A DNA stretch of 64,000 nucleotides from Tagaea sp965279565 (GTDB taxonomy: Bacteria; Pseudomonadota; Alphaproteobacteria; CACIAM-22H2), in assembly GCA_965279565.1 (NCBI GenBank), contig OZ257249.1, positions 1,922,001 through 1,986,000 on the forward strand, written 5' to 3'. Below the pieces are notes generated by a model. The model was not told the DNA's origin. It did not search any database and saw only the letters and a program-made list of their open reading frames with translations. Every line of letters begins with the position of its first letter. Position 1 is the stretch's first letter. Positions 18,629 through 27,421 of this stretch are shown here, piece by piece. Made by a program: the position numbers and the translations under genes.

Positions 18629-19875
18629 GCGAGGACGCCGACCATCGCCCCCATGAAGCAGGTCGCCAGCGTGCCCGCGACCAGCGAGCGCATGCCGAGA
18701 TCGACGATCTCGCGCCGGCGGTCGGGCGCCATTGTCGCGAGCCCGCCGATCATGATGCCGAGCGATCCGAAATTCGCGAAGCCGCACATCGCGTAGACGA
18801 GGATCAGGCGCGAGCGGTTGGAGAGCGCGTCCTCCGGCAGGCTTGCGAGCTGGATGTAGCCGACGAATTCGTTGAGCACGGTCTTGGCCCCCATCAGCGC
18901 GCCGGCGGTCGGCGCCTCGGCCCAGGGAATTCCCATCAGCCAGCACACCGGCGCCATGACCCAGCCCAGGGCGCGCTCGAGCGTCAGCGCCGCCCCGAAT
19001 ACCGGCGGCAGCAGGCCGAGGACGGCGTTGGCCAACGCCACGAGCGCGATCAGCACGATCAGCAATGCCACGATGTTGAGCAGCAGTTCGAGGCCGGCGA
19101 CCGTTCCCTTGACGATCGCGTCCATCGTGCCCTGCGCGACCGGATCGAGCGGGCCGAGTTCGCCCTGCGTGCGCGCGTCCGCACCGTCGGGCACCATGAT
19201 GCGGCCCACGAGGATCGTCACCGGGGCCGACAGCAGCGAGGCGATCAGGATGTGGCCGAACGCGTCGGGCACCGCCCGGCCGACGACCGTGGCGTAGAGC
19301 ACCATCATCGTGCCGGCGATCGACGCCATGCCGCCGACCATGACGACGAACAGTTCCCCGCGCGTCAGCCGCATCAGATAGGGGCGGATGAACAGCGGCG
19401 CCTCGACCATGCCGACGAACACGTTGGCGGCGGTCGACAGGCCGACGGCACCGCCCACGCCGAGCGTGCGCTTCAGCACGGCCGAGATCGCGCGCACGAC
19501 GACCGGCAGGATGCCCCAGTGGAACAGCAGCGTGGTGAGGGCACTCATCACCAGCACCAGCGGCAGGGCCTGGAGTGCCAGCACGAAGGCCCCGCCGGGG
19601 CTGCGCTCCTCGAAAGGCAATGCACCACCGCCCAGATAGCCGAACACGAACGAGGTTCCGGTGCGCGTGGCGTCGGCGATCGCCTGCACCGGCACGTTGA
19701 GCAGGCCGAACGTCTCGGCGACGTACGGGACCTTCAGGAACACGACCGCCCAGCCGAAGCTCGCGGCGAAGCCGGCGACGGCATGGCGCAGCGACACCTG
19801 CCGGCGGTCTTCCGACAGGGCCCAGGCGATCGCCAGCAGGCCGAACAGTCCGAAGAAGGCCTGGAGACGCTCCAT
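18625..19875 (-). CDS. NupC-type concentrative nucleoside transporter
   Basis: A 416-aa inner-membrane symporter of the CNT family, taking up nucleosides with H+ or Na+. Family marks include FVFGYLGGGALPF near the N-terminus, STAANVFVGMVEAPLFIRPYL in the middle and GAKTVLNEFVGYIQL plus CGFANFGSLGIMIGGL near the C-terminus, the substrate-contact regions. About eight to ten hydrophobic segments are present and length is normal. The ATG at 19875 overlaps the stop of the upstream small membrane protein (ATGA). Confidence 0.93.
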   Translation of the reverse strand: MERLQAFFGLFGLLAIAWALSEDRRQVSLRHAVAGFAASFGWAVVFLKVPYVAETFGLLNVPVQAIADATRTGTSFVFGYLGGGALPFEERSPGGAFVLALQALPLVLVMSALTTLLFHWGILPVVVRAISAVLKRTLGVGGAVGLSTAANVFVGMVEAPLFIRPYLMRLTRGELFVVMVGGMASIAGTMMVLYATVVGRAVPDAFGHILIASLLSAPVTILVGRIMVPDGADARTQGELGPLDPVAQGTMDAIVKGTVAGLELLLNIVALLIVLIALVALANAVLGLLPPVFGAALTLERALGWVMAPVCWLMGIPWAEAPTAGALMGAKTVLNEFVGYIQLASLPEDALSNRSRLILVYAMCGFANFGSLGIMIGGLATMAPDRRREIVDLGMRSLVAGTLATCFMGAMVGVLA

Positions 19876-20399
19876 CAGCCGCCCGGCGGCCAGTGGCGGC
19901 GCATCGCCGCGAAGATCGTCTTCGTGCCGGTATCGAGCGCCGCGCCGTGGATCGACAGGGCGGCGCGCGGGCCGGCGCGCCGCACGATCGGGTCGCCGAG
20001 CCAGCGTGAGCCCAGCTTCATGCGCGAATAGGTCTCGATGTCGACGACGACGTCGACCCGGCCCCCGCCGAGGGCGCGCAGCCCGGTCGTGATCGCGATT
20101 TCCTCGATGCGCGACCATGGAACCGTCCCTTCCAGAACACCGGGCAGCGACAGCCCGGTGCGCTCGACGACCAGCTTGGGGCTGTCGTCGCGGAACTGCT
20201 GGCCGGCCTGCACGCCATAGATGGCCACGAGCACCAGCAGGAATATCGGGCCGAGGAGGTCGCCGCCTTCCTTCCACGCGGCCCAGACGGACGCGACGGC
20301 AAGTCCGAAGCAGAGCGAGCCGAACAGGAGATTGAGGCCCGTCATCCGCCGGCTGCGGCGCACGACGAGCAGGGGCAGATCGGCGTTTGCGAGTGCCAC
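19875..20399 (-). CDS. Small membrane protein with PH-like C-terminal domain
   Basis: About 174 aa: a short basic N-terminus (LLVVRRSRRM), two adjacent membrane helices (LNLLFGSLCFGLAVASVWAAW and LLGPIFLLVLVAIYGV), then a soluble beta-rich region (LVVERTGLSLPGVLEGTVPW...) shaped like a bacterial PH-fold, as in STM3941-type proteins. Function is unknown. The start is uncertain: GTG at 20399 keeps the basic segment before the first helix, ATG at 20345 would begin directly at the helix (156 aa), and a GTG at 20471 would overlap aroC. The stop overlaps the transporter start, so the two are coupled. Confidence 0.65.
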   Translation of the reverse strand: MALANADLPLLVVRRSRRMTGLNLLFGSLCFGLAVASVWAAWKEGGDLLGPIFLLVLVAIYGVQAGQQFRDDSPKLVVERTGLSLPGVLEGTVPWSRIEEIAITTGLRALGGGRVDVVVDIETYSRMKLGSRWLGDPIVRRAGPRAALSIHGAALDTGTKTIFAAMRRHWPPGG

Positions 20400-20461
20400 G
20401 CCCGCCAGTGCGGCGGCATCGCGCGGGTCGATTGGCGGGCGGGAACCGGCCACGGCCGGCT

Positions 20462-21532
20462 TCAGCCGCACTGCGCGCGGTGGCGCAGCATGTGGTCGGC
20501 CAGCACGCAGGCCATCATCGCCTCGCCGACCGGAACGGCGCGCAGGCCCACGCACGGGTCGTGGCGGCCCTTGGTGACGATTTCGGTGTCCGCGCCGTCG
20601 ATGTCGATCGTGCGGCGCGGCGACAGGATCGAACTGGTCGGCTTGACCGCGAAGCGCACGACGACCGGCTGCCCCGACGAGATCCCGCCGAGAATGCCGC
20701 CGGCATGGTTCGACAGGAAGATCGGGCCGTCGTTGCCCGCGCGCATCTCGTCGGCATTCTCTTCGCCGGTCAGTTCCGCCGCCGCGAATCCGTCGCCGAT
20801 CTCGACACCCTTCACGGCGTTGATGCCCATCATCGCCGCGGCGAGGTCGGAATCGAGCTTGCCGTAGACGGGCATTCCCCAGCCGGCCGGCACGCCTTCG
20901 GCGACGATCTCGACGACCGCCCCGATCGACGAGCCGGACTTGCGCGTGGCGTCCAGCAGCGTTTCCCATTCGCCGGCCGCGCCCGGGTCGGGGCACCAGA
21001 AGGGGTTCTCGGCGACCTGCGCCCAGTCCCAGCGCTTGCGGTCGATCCGGCTGGCGCCGATCTGGACGACCGCGCCGCGGATATTCACGCCCACACCCAG
21101 GATCTTGCGCGCGACGGCACCGGCCGCCACGCGGCTCGCGGTCTCGCGCGCCGACGAACGCCCGCCGCCGCGATAGTCGCGGATGCCGTACTTCGCCCAA
21201 TAGGTGTAGTCCGCATGCCCGGGCCGGAACGTGCGCGCGATTTCCGAATAGTCCTTCGAGCGCTGGTCCTCGTTGCGGATCATCAGCGACACCGGCGTGC
21301 CGGTCGTCAGCCCCTCGAACGTGCCCGACAGGATCTCGACGCGGTCCGGTTCGCGGCGCTGCGTGACGAAGCGCGACTGGCCGGGCTTGCGCTTGTCGAG
21401 ATGGGTCTGGATGTCGGCCTCGGACAGCGGCAGGCGCGGCGGCACGCCGTCGACCACCACGCCGATGGCGGGTCCGTGGCTCTCCCCCCAGGTCGTGAAG
21501 CGGAAGAGCGAACCGAATGAGTTGCCGCTCAT
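20462..21532 (-). CDS. aroC: Chorismate synthase
   Basis: A 356-aa enzyme, last step of the shikimate pathway: EPSP to chorismate, needing reduced FMN. Signature 1 (GESHGPAIGVVVDG) is at residues 16-29, signature 3-like RGGGRSSARETASRVAAGAVA is complete, and the ESP-binding KRKPGQSR segment is present. Full length. The ATG at 21532 overlaps the fabI stop by four bases, so it is translated in a fabI-aroC unit; the longer frame to 21739 is fabI shadow. Confidence 0.96.
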   Translation of the reverse strand: MSGNSFGSLFRFTTWGESHGPAIGVVVDGVPPRLPLSEADIQTHLDKRKPGQSRFVTQRREPDRVEILSGTFEGLTTGTPVSLMIRNEDQRSKDYSEIARTFRPGHADYTYWAKYGIRDYRGGGRSSARETASRVAAGAVARKILGVGVNIRGAVVQIGASRIDRKRWDWAQVAENPFWCPDPGAAGEWETLLDATRKSGSSIGAVVEIVAEGVPAGWGMPVYGKLDSDLAAAMMGINAVKGVEIGDGFAAAELTGEENADEMRAGNDGPIFLSNHAGGILGGISSGQPVVVRFAVKPTSSILSPRRTIDIDGADTEIVTKGRHDPCVGLRAVPVGEAMMACVLADHMLRHRAQCG

Positions 21533-22371
21533 CCGCCCTTGTTCTTGAAGCCGGCCAGCAGCTCGGCGATCTCGCCGGCCGATTCCGTCGCCATCATGCC
21601 GACCACGTGGTAGCCGTTGTCGACATGCAGCGTCTCGCCGGTGACGCCCGCCCCGAGATCGGACAGCAGGTACAGGCCCGAATTGCCGACCTCGTCGATC
21701 GTGACGGAGCGGCGCATCGGTGCGTTGAGCTCGTTCCACTTGAGGATATAGCGGAAGTCGCCGATGCCCGATGCCGCCAGCGTCTTGATCGGCCCCGCCG
21801 AGATCGCGTTGACGCGGATGTTCTTCGGCCCGAGGTCGGCCGCGAGATAGCGCACCGACGCCTCGAGTGCGGCCTTGGCCACGCCCATGACGTTATAGTG
21901 CGGCGTCACGCGTTCGGCGCCGATATAGGTCAGCGTCAGCAGCGAGCCACCGTTCTTCATCAGCGGAAGCGCGCGCCGGCTCACGTCGGTGAACGAGAAG
22001 CACGAGATGTCCATCGTGTTGAGGAAATTCTCGCGCGTCGTGTCGACATAGTGACCCTTGAGCTGGTCCTTGTCGGAATAGGCGATCGCGTGGACGACGA
22101 AATCGAGCGTGCCCCAGTCGTTCGCGATGTCGGCAAAAGCCGCGTCGAGCGAAGCGGCATTCGTCACGTCGGCCGAGATGACCTTCGTGGCGCCAAGCTG
22201 CTCGGCGAGGGGGCGCACGCGCTTTTCGAGCGCTTCGCCCTGATAGGTGAATGCGAGCTGCGCGCCCTGTGCGGCGACAGCCTTTGCGATACCCCAGGCG
22301 ATCGAACGGTCGTTGGCGACACCCATCACCAGCCCGCGTTTGCCCGCCATCAGACCATGCGATTGATTCAT
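21529..22371 (-). CDS. fabI: Enoyl-[acyl-carrier-protein] reductase (NADH)
   Basis: A 280-aa short-chain-dehydrogenase-type enoyl-ACP reductase, final step of each fatty-acid elongation cycle. The divergent NADH motif GVANDRSIAWGIAKA is at residues 17-31, and the catalytic set Tyr149, Tyr159 and Lys166 in YIGAERVTPHYNVMGVAK keeps FabI spacing (Tyr-x6-Lys). This is the triclosan-target type rather than FabV or FabL. It precedes aroC with a four-base overlap. Confidence 0.96.
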   Translation of the reverse strand: MNQSHGLMAGKRGLVMGVANDRSIAWGIAKAVAAQGAQLAFTYQGEALEKRVRPLAEQLGATKVISADVTNAASLDAAFADIANDWGTLDFVVHAIAYSDKDQLKGHYVDTTRENFLNTMDISCFSFTDVSRRALPLMKNGGSLLTLTYIGAERVTPHYNVMGVAKAALEASVRYLAADLGPKNIRVNAISAGPIKTLAASGIGDFRYILKWNELNAPMRRSVTIDEVGNSGLYLLSDLGAGVTGETLHVDNGYHVVGMMATESAGEIAELLAGFKNKGG

Positions 22372-22444
22372 CTTGGGAAAGTCCGTGTGTGCGTTCGCGA
22401 AATCGCGGGCATCCTACACGAACCGTCCGGCCATTCAACGACGA

Positions 22445-22480
22445 AGCCCCGCCACCCCGGGTTGACCGGGGGGCGGGGCT
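22445..22480 (-). terminator. Stem-loop between the glycine-zipper gene and fabI
   Basis: AGCCCCGCC (22445-22453) pairs with GGCGGGGCT (22472-22480); inner CCCGG/CCGGG bases can lengthen the stem. It lies 28 bases after the stop of the upstream minus-strand gene and about 75 bases before fabI. No clear T-run follows, so termination may be partial. Confidence 0.5.
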
Positions 22481-22507
22481 CGAAGCCGGAAACCCGTTCC
22501 GGATGGG

Positions 22508-22978
22508 CTAGTTGACGATTTTCCAGCTGCCGTCGGCCTGACGGCAGGCGGTTCCGTAGGCTTCCTCGGTCTTTCCGCCAACATTTACGGTCGAGCGGTA
22601 TTCCCGGCAGGTGCTGCCGTTCTGGTCGCGACCCTCGCGAGTCGGGGTCACGGTGCCGGAATTGCCCGAGTCGGGGTTGCTCCACGTGATCTGCTGGCCG
22701 ACCGGGGCGGTCTCGGCGCGCTGGGTCGCGCGCTGGACCTGCGTCTGGTCCGCCTTGTCGAGCGACTTGCCGACTTCGCGGCCGAGGAAGGCGCCGGCGA
22801 GCGTGCCGATGGCCGTGCCGACGAGCTGGCCGTTGCCGCCGCCGAACTGGGAGCCGATCACGGCACCGCCGATGCCGCCGAGCACCGTGCCGACATTCTC
22901 CTTCGCCCCGCCTTCCTGGCAGGCCGCCAGTGAAAGCGCCAGGGCGCCGACGGTCAAAATCCTGAGAGCGCGCATCAT
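22508..22978 (-). CDS. Glycine-zipper 2TM lipoprotein
   Basis: A 156-aa outer-membrane-type lipoprotein. The signal peptide MMRALRILTVGALALSLAAC ends in a lipobox with the acylated Cys at residue 20. Residues 28-70 form a glycine zipper (VGTVLGGIGGAVIGSQFGGGNGQLVGTAIGTLAGAFLG) like the SlyB/RT0821 surface-protein group. The C-terminal part carries a conserved Cys pair in STCREYRSTV and GTACRQADGSW. AGGGAG sits six bases upstream of the ATG at 22978. It probably supports outer-membrane integrity; the role is inferred from the family. Confidence 0.88.
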   Translation of the reverse strand: MMRALRILTVGALALSLAACQEGGAKENVGTVLGGIGGAVIGSQFGGGNGQLVGTAIGTLAGAFLGREVGKSLDKADQTQVQRATQRAETAPVGQQITWSNPDSGNSGTVTPTREGRDQNGSTCREYRSTVNVGGKTEEAYGTACRQADGSWKIVN

Positions 22979-23070
22979 TTTGACTCCCTGCAAGCGATTC
23001 GCACGGCACGGGCGAAAGCCCGTCCGCTCCAGCACAACGTCCGGCCCGGCCGGCTATTCCACATGGGGTC

Positions 23071-23100
23071 TTGGACCGGGCCCGTCCGCAGGTCTATCTA
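23071..23100 (+). promoter_or_regulatory. Promoter of pdxH
   Basis: TTGGAC (23071-23076) and TATCTA (23095-23100) are 18 bases apart. The predicted transcription start falls at or beside the A of the pdxH ATG at 23107, implying a leaderless or nearly leaderless message. Confidence 0.45.
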
Positions 23101-23106
23101 GGACTC

Positions 23107-23721
23107 ATGAACGACGTTGCCAAGCCCGTCCCCGAACTCGATCCGTCCGTCGACCCGCTCGCCCGGTTCGGCGAATGGCTCGCCGAGGCCGGGAAAAGCG
23201 AACCGAACGATCCAAATGCCGTCGCCCTCGCGAGCGTGGGGCCCGACGGCATGCCGTCGCTTCGCATGGTGCTGCTGAAGGGCTATGACCGGCACGGCTT
23301 CGTCTTCTTCACGAACTTCGGCAGCCGCAAGGGCACCGAACTGCGCGCGCACCCGAAGGCGGCACTCCTGTTCCACTGGAAATCGCTGCGCCGGCAGGTC
23401 CGCGTCCAGGGCCCCGTCGAAACCGTGAGCGATGCCGAAGCCGACGAGTATTTCGCCACGCGCCCGCGCGGCAGCCAGATCGGCGCGTGGGCCTCGATCC
23501 AGTCGCGCCCGCTCGAAGGCCGGTTCGAGCTGGAAAAGCGCGTGGCGGAGTTCGGGATCCGGTACGCGATCGGGGACGTGCCGCGCCCGCCGCACTGGTC
23601 GGGGTTCCGCGTCGTCCCGCAGACCATCGAATTCTGGCACGACCGGCCGTTCCGGCTGCACGAGCGGATCGTCCACGAGCGCGTCGGCGCCGGCTGGTCG
23701 TCGATGCGCCTCTATCCTTGA
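23107..23721 (+). CDS. pdxH: Pyridoxamine 5'-phosphate oxidase
   Basis: A 204-aa FMN enzyme oxidising pyridoxine/pyridoxamine phosphate to pyridoxal phosphate. FMN and substrate motifs are present: PSLRMVLLKGYDRHGFVFFTN, SRKGTELRAHPKAALLFHW, RGSQIGAWAS, and the C-terminal WSSMRLYP that matches the family's RLxP end. The start at 23107 gives normal length. The CDF gene follows after ten bases and may share the transcript. Confidence 0.95.
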   Translation: MNDVAKPVPELDPSVDPLARFGEWLAEAGKSEPNDPNAVALASVGPDGMPSLRMVLLKGYDRHGFVFFTNFGSRKGTELRAHPKAALLFHWKSLRRQVRVQGPVETVSDAEADEYFATRPRGSQIGAWASIQSRPLEGRFELEKRVAEFGIRYAIGDVPRPPHWSGFRVVPQTIEFWHDRPFRLHERIVHERVGAGWSSMRLYP

Positions 23722-23731
23722 GATACGTCGG

Positions 23732-24655
23732 ATGGCGAACCCCGAAATCCAGGTAGATGCCGGCACGCGCGCACGCCTCCTGCGCGGGGCGACGTACGCG
23801 GCCGTTGCCGTCGCGTTGGTGCTGATCTCGGCGAAGGTCGTCGCCTGGGCGCTGACGGATTCGGTCTCGGTGCTGTCGAGCCTGCTGGACTCGCTGCTCG
23901 ACGTCGCGGCCTCGCTCGTCAACCTCGTCGCGGTGCGCCATGCGCTGGTGCCGGCCGACGACGAGCACCGTTTCGGCCATGGAAAGGCCGAGGCGGTCGC
24001 CGGTCTCGTCCAGTCGGCCTTCATCGCGGGCTCGGCGCTGCTGCTTTTCTCGGAGGCGGTCCACCGCCTCTGGAATCCGGTTCCGGTGGACAACGGCGCC
24101 GTCGGCATCGCCGTCATGGTCCTGTCGATGGCCCTGACCTTCGTGCTGGTCCAGTACCAGAGATACGTCGTGCGCCGGACGGGATCGGTCGCGGTCGGCG
24201 CCGACCGGCTCCACTATACGTCCGACTTCCTTCTCAACGGCGGCGTGGCGCTTTCGCTGGTGGCGTCCATCTGGTTCGATACGCGGATCGTCGATCCGGT
24301 CTGCGGCCTTGCCATCGGCATCTGGATCCTGCGCGGCGCCTGGACGATCGGCCGCGACTCGCTCGACCATCTGATGGACCGGGAACTTCCGGACGAAACG
24401 CGCGCACGGATCGTCGCCATCGCGCGCGCGATTCCCGACATCAAGGACGTCCACGACCTGCGCACGCGTGCCAACGGATCGAGCATCCACGTGCAACTCC
24501 ATCTCGACATGGACGGGACGCTGACGCTGAACCGCGCGCACACGGCCGCCGATGCGGTCGAGGCGGCGATCGAGGCCGCTTTTCCGGGTGCCGACGTGAT
24601 CGTCCACATGGACCCGGAGAACGTCGTCGAACATACGCGTGTACCTCTGGCGTGA
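23732..24655 (+). CDS. Cation diffusion facilitator exporter (FieF-like)
   Basis: A 307-aa CDF metal/proton antiporter. The metal site is SLLDSLLDVAASLVN in helix 2 (Asp-x3-Asp) and HYTSDFLLNGG in helix 5 (His-x3-Asp); the Asp-type helix 2 site is typical of FieF/YiiP Fe/Zn exporters, unlike the His-type site of the other CDF at 1.9 kb. HRFGHGKAEAVAGL is the conserved cytosolic loop. The C-terminal domain from residue 212 is the ferredoxin-like dimerisation unit (DIKDVHDLRTR). It overlaps the next gene at its stop (TGATG). Confidence 0.92.
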   Translation: MANPEIQVDAGTRARLLRGATYAAVAVALVLISAKVVAWALTDSVSVLSSLLDSLLDVAASLVNLVAVRHALVPADDEHRFGHGKAEAVAGLVQSAFIAGSALLLFSEAVHRLWNPVPVDNGAVGIAVMVLSMALTFVLVQYQRYVVRRTGSVAVGADRLHYTSDFLLNGGVALSLVASIWFDTRIVDPVCGLAIGIWILRGAWTIGRDSLDHLMDRELPDETRARIVAIARAIPDIKDVHDLRTRANGSSIHVQLHLDMDGTLTLNRAHTAADAVEAAIEAAFPGADVIVHMDPENVVEHTRVPLA

Positions 24656-26148
24656 TGGCGGAAGACCAGACCGAAACACTGGCCTTCCTGTCGGACCCCG
24701 CCACCTACGGCGATCCGCCGGGCGGCGTGCGACGCATCGACACGCACATCTCGGCGGTATTCCTGGCCGGCGACAGGGCGTACAAGCTGAAGCGCGCGGT
24801 GGCCTTCCCGTATCTCGACTTTTCCACGGCGGCGCGCCGGCGGGTTGCGTGCGAGGCCGAGCTCGCGGTCAACCGGCGCACCGCACCCGACCTCTATCTC
24901 GAAACGCGGCCGATCGTCCGGCGCTCGGGCCGCCTCGCGTTCGGCATGCCGGGCGAAGCGGAAATCGACCGCGTCGTGGTCATGCGCCGTTTCGCCGACG
25001 ACGGGCTCTGGGACGCGCGTGCCGCGGCCGGGACGATCCGCCATTCCGACGTGGTCCAGCTCGCCGATGCGATCGCCGCTTTTCACGAGGCGGCCGAGCC
25101 GACGCCCGCACATGGCGGTCCTGGCGAACTGCGCTGGACGGCGGACGGGAACCGGATCGACCTCCAGCGCCATTTTCCGGCGGCGGAAGTCGATGCGCTC
25201 GACCGCGACGCGCGGGCTTGGATCGAGCGCCGCGCGGAACTTGTCGCGCGCCGCGCGGCGCAGGGATCGGTGCGCCGCTGCCATGGCGACCTTCATCTCA
25301 GGAACATCGCCACTGTCGACGGCCATCCGCTTCCGTTCGACGCGATCGAGTTCGACGACCGCATCTCGTGCATCGACACGTTGTTCGATCTCGCTTTCCT
25401 GCTCGTCGACTGGCTGCGCGTCGGCCGCCCGGATTTCGCGTGCCTGACGCTATCGCGCTATCTCGGCCGCCGCCCGGACGAGGCGGGGCTTGCGCTGCTG
25501 CCCCTTTTTTTGAGCCTTCGTGCCGCGATCAAGGCAAAGACGCGCGCCGCCGTAGGCGCCGCGAGCGAAGCCACCGCCTGCTTTGCGATGGCTGACGGAT
25601 TCCTGCATCCGCAACCGGCGCGGCTGGTCGCGATCGGCGGGCTTTCGGGGACCGGCAAGTCGGCTCTGTCGCTCGCACTCGCCGTTGAGATCGGGGCCGC
25701 ACCGGGGGCGGTCGTGCTGCGCTCCGACATCGAGCGCAAGCGGCTTGCTGGCCTGCCGCCGGAAACCAAGCTGCCGCGCTCGGCCTACACGAAGGAAGCG
25801 AGCCGGGACGTCTACGCGAGCCTGCATGCGCGCGCGGGAACAGCGCTTGCCGCCGGGCACTCGGTGATTCTCGATGCGGTCTACGCCGATCCGGTTGAGC
25901 GCACGGCCGCCGTGCACGTCGCGACGGCGGCCGGCACCGATTTCGACGGTATCTGGCTCGACTGCCCGGAAGATATCCGGCTTGCACGCGTCGCGGCGCG
26001 CGCCGGCGACGCGTCCGACGCCGATGGAGATATCGTGCGCGAACAGACCGCACGTGCCGGTTTCGTCGCAGACTGGCGGGCAATCGACGCGAGCCGCATG
26101 CCAAGCGACACGCTAGATGCGGCTCGCGCATGGCTTTTCCGGACTTGA
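24655..26148 (+). CDS. Aminoglycoside-phosphotransferase-like / P-loop kinase fusion
   Basis: A 497-aa two-domain protein. The N-terminal half (about 1-320) is a kinase-like APH fold with the catalytic-loop motif CHGDLHLRN (His210) and AIEFDDRISCIDTLFDLAFL as the Mg-binding segment. The C-terminal half has a Walker A motif GLSGTGKS (residues 329-336) and resembles AAA_33/gluconate-kinase-like P-loop kinases. The combination is a known family of unknown substrate (family knowledge); it is not good evidence of drug resistance. The start is ATG 24655 (a GTG three bases earlier is possible), overlapping the CDF stop. The FNR-type box overlaps its stop. Confidence 0.85.
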   Translation: MAEDQTETLAFLSDPATYGDPPGGVRRIDTHISAVFLAGDRAYKLKRAVAFPYLDFSTAARRRVACEAELAVNRRTAPDLYLETRPIVRRSGRLAFGMPGEAEIDRVVVMRRFADDGLWDARAAAGTIRHSDVVQLADAIAAFHEAAEPTPAHGGPGELRWTADGNRIDLQRHFPAAEVDALDRDARAWIERRAELVARRAAQGSVRRCHGDLHLRNIATVDGHPLPFDAIEFDDRISCIDTLFDLAFLLVDWLRVGRPDFACLTLSRYLGRRPDEAGLALLPLFLSLRAAIKAKTRAAVGAASEATACFAMADGFLHPQPARLVAIGGLSGTGKSALSLALAVEIGAAPGAVVLRSDIERKRLAGLPPETKLPRSAYTKEASRDVYASLHARAGTALAAGHSVILDAVYADPVERTAAVHVATAAGTDFDGIWLDCPEDIRLARVAARAGDASDADGDIVREQTARAGFVADWRAIDASRMPSDTLDAARAWLFRT

Positions 26149-26158
26149 CCCAAGTCAA
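26145..26158. promoter_or_regulatory. FNR/FixK-type binding site
   Basis: TTGACCCAAGTCAA is a match to the FNR/FnrL/FixK consensus TTGAY-N4-RTCAA, with perfectly complementary half-sites. Its centre (26151.5) is 41.5 bases before a predicted start near 26193, and TAGAGT at 26181-26186 sits where the -10 should be. That is the class II activator position for the universal stress protein gene at 26259. Confidence 0.7.
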
Positions 26159-26258
26159 TGCGTGCGTTCGGCAATTGGCATAGAGTTTTTTCAGAAGTTC
26201 AATATCGTGGTTCGGTGCAGCGGCACATTTGGCCGCGACGAAGCGAACGGAGGTTGCG

Positions 26259-27086
26259 ATGAACTACAAGGTCATGCTTGCCCCCCTGTCGGGCGCCCCC
26301 TCGGATCTGCGTACGCTTGCGGGTGCGACGGCCGTCGTGCGCAAGTTCGGCGGCCATGTCGAGGCGCTGCACGCCGCGGGCGACCCGCGCGACTCGATCC
26401 CGTTCGTCGGCGAAGGCGCTTCGGGCGCGCTGGTCGAGCAGATCGTCACCGCTGCCGAGAAGGACCTCAAGCGCCGCAGCGAGACCGCGCGCGCGCACTA
26501 TCAGGAATGGGCCAAGAGTGCGGGCGTGGACAGCTCGCTCGCCGAGCCGGCCGGCTCGGAGGAGGACGCGATCGCCCGGCACGGCAGGTTCGCGGACCTG
26601 ATCGTGCTGCCGCGGCCAGCCGACGAGGAGGCGATCGCCTCCACAGTCGCGTTCGAGACGGCGCTGCTCGAGACCGGCCGCCCGGTCCTGATCGCGCCGC
26701 CGTCCGGCGACATCGGCTTCGACAAGCCCGTCGCCTTCGCGTGGAACGGCAGCCGCGAGGCGGCCCGCGCGCTGGCCGCCGGCCTGCCTTTCCTGAAGGG
26801 GGCGCCGCGCGTCGTGTGCATCGTTGCCGGCAAGAACGTCGCCGAGAACGATACGAAGCCGCTGGAAGCCTACATGGCCCGCCACGCCATCAAGATCGAA
26901 CTGGCCCGTGCCGACGTGCCGACGATCCAGGCCGGTCCGCACGTACTTGCCGAGGCGCGGCGCGTGGGCTGCGGCCTGCTCGTGATGGGTGCGTACACGC
27001 ATAGCCGCCTGCGCCAGCTCGTGTTCGGCGGCGTGACCCGCTACATGCTGCAGAATGCCGACCTGCCGGTCCTGATGGCGCATTGA
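26259..27086 (+). CDS. Universal stress protein family protein
   Basis: A 275-aa tandem-type Usp protein. The second unit (about 150-275) is the better conserved: FAWNGSREAARALAAGLPFL, then VGCGLLVMGAYTHSRLRQLVFGGVTRYML with the G-x9-G-T/R nucleotide-loop character and the closing LPVLMAH. The first unit is degenerate. UspA proteins bind ATP or act as stress and hypoxia factors. The ATG at 26259 follows CGGAGG at good distance; the frame to 26229 adds an unlikely extension. It heads a tight series with two unknown proteins, downstream of an FNR/FixK-type site, so induction under low oxygen is predicted. Confidence 0.9.
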   Translation: MNYKVMLAPLSGAPSDLRTLAGATAVVRKFGGHVEALHAAGDPRDSIPFVGEGASGALVEQIVTAAEKDLKRRSETARAHYQEWAKSAGVDSSLAEPAGSEEDAIARHGRFADLIVLPRPADEEAIASTVAFETALLETGRPVLIAPPSGDIGFDKPVAFAWNGSREAARALAAGLPFLKGAPRVVCIVAGKNVAENDTKPLEAYMARHAIKIELARADVPTIQAGPHVLAEARRVGCGLLVMGAYTHSRLRQLVFGGVTRYMLQNADLPVLMAH

Positions 27087-27117
27087 CGCCGGCAGCGCCG
27101 GCACCGGGGAGGGTGCC

Positions 27118-27408
27118 GTGCTTACATGGGTCGATTGCCTGTCGCTGTCGGAACTGACGGCCGACGAAATCCACGCGATCGCCGAGCACGAGCATATCGG
27201 CGAGATGGCGGCACTCGAACTCGGCAGCTGGCTGATCCGCCAGCCGGACGGCTGCCGGTTCCTGAAGCGCATCATCCTCGACGACATCGATCGCGCCCGG
27301 GCGCATGGCGACATCGCCCGGGCGGCCAAGCTCAAACTGGTCATGCAGCATTTCTGCAGGACGCATCCCGACAATCCCGACGCAGGTGCCGCGGGGACGA
27401 CCATCTGA
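27118..27408 (+). CDS. Conserved small protein of unknown function
   Basis: A 96-aa, soluble, mostly helical, acidic/basic protein (LSELTADEIHAIAEHEHIGEMAALELGSWL, then FLKRIILDDIDRARAHGDIARAAKLKLVMQHF). It starts at GTG 27118 after GGGGAGGG, a strong ribosome-binding site, 31 bases after the stress protein stop. I recall similar proteins as unnamed alphaproteobacterial families, but cannot name one. No Cys motif, membrane helix or signal. Co-transcription with the stress protein gene is likely. Confidence 0.8.
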   Translation: MLTWVDCLSLSELTADEIHAIAEHEHIGEMAALELGSWLIRQPDGCRFLKRIILDDIDRARAHGDIARAAKLKLVMQHFCRTHPDNPDAGAAGTTI

Positions 27409-27421
27409 GGAACACAGCGAC

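Noticed and set aside
24655..26148. Aminoglycoside resistance gene
   Set aside because: Only the fold is APH-like; the fusion with a P-loop kinase and the housekeeping context do not support drug resistance.
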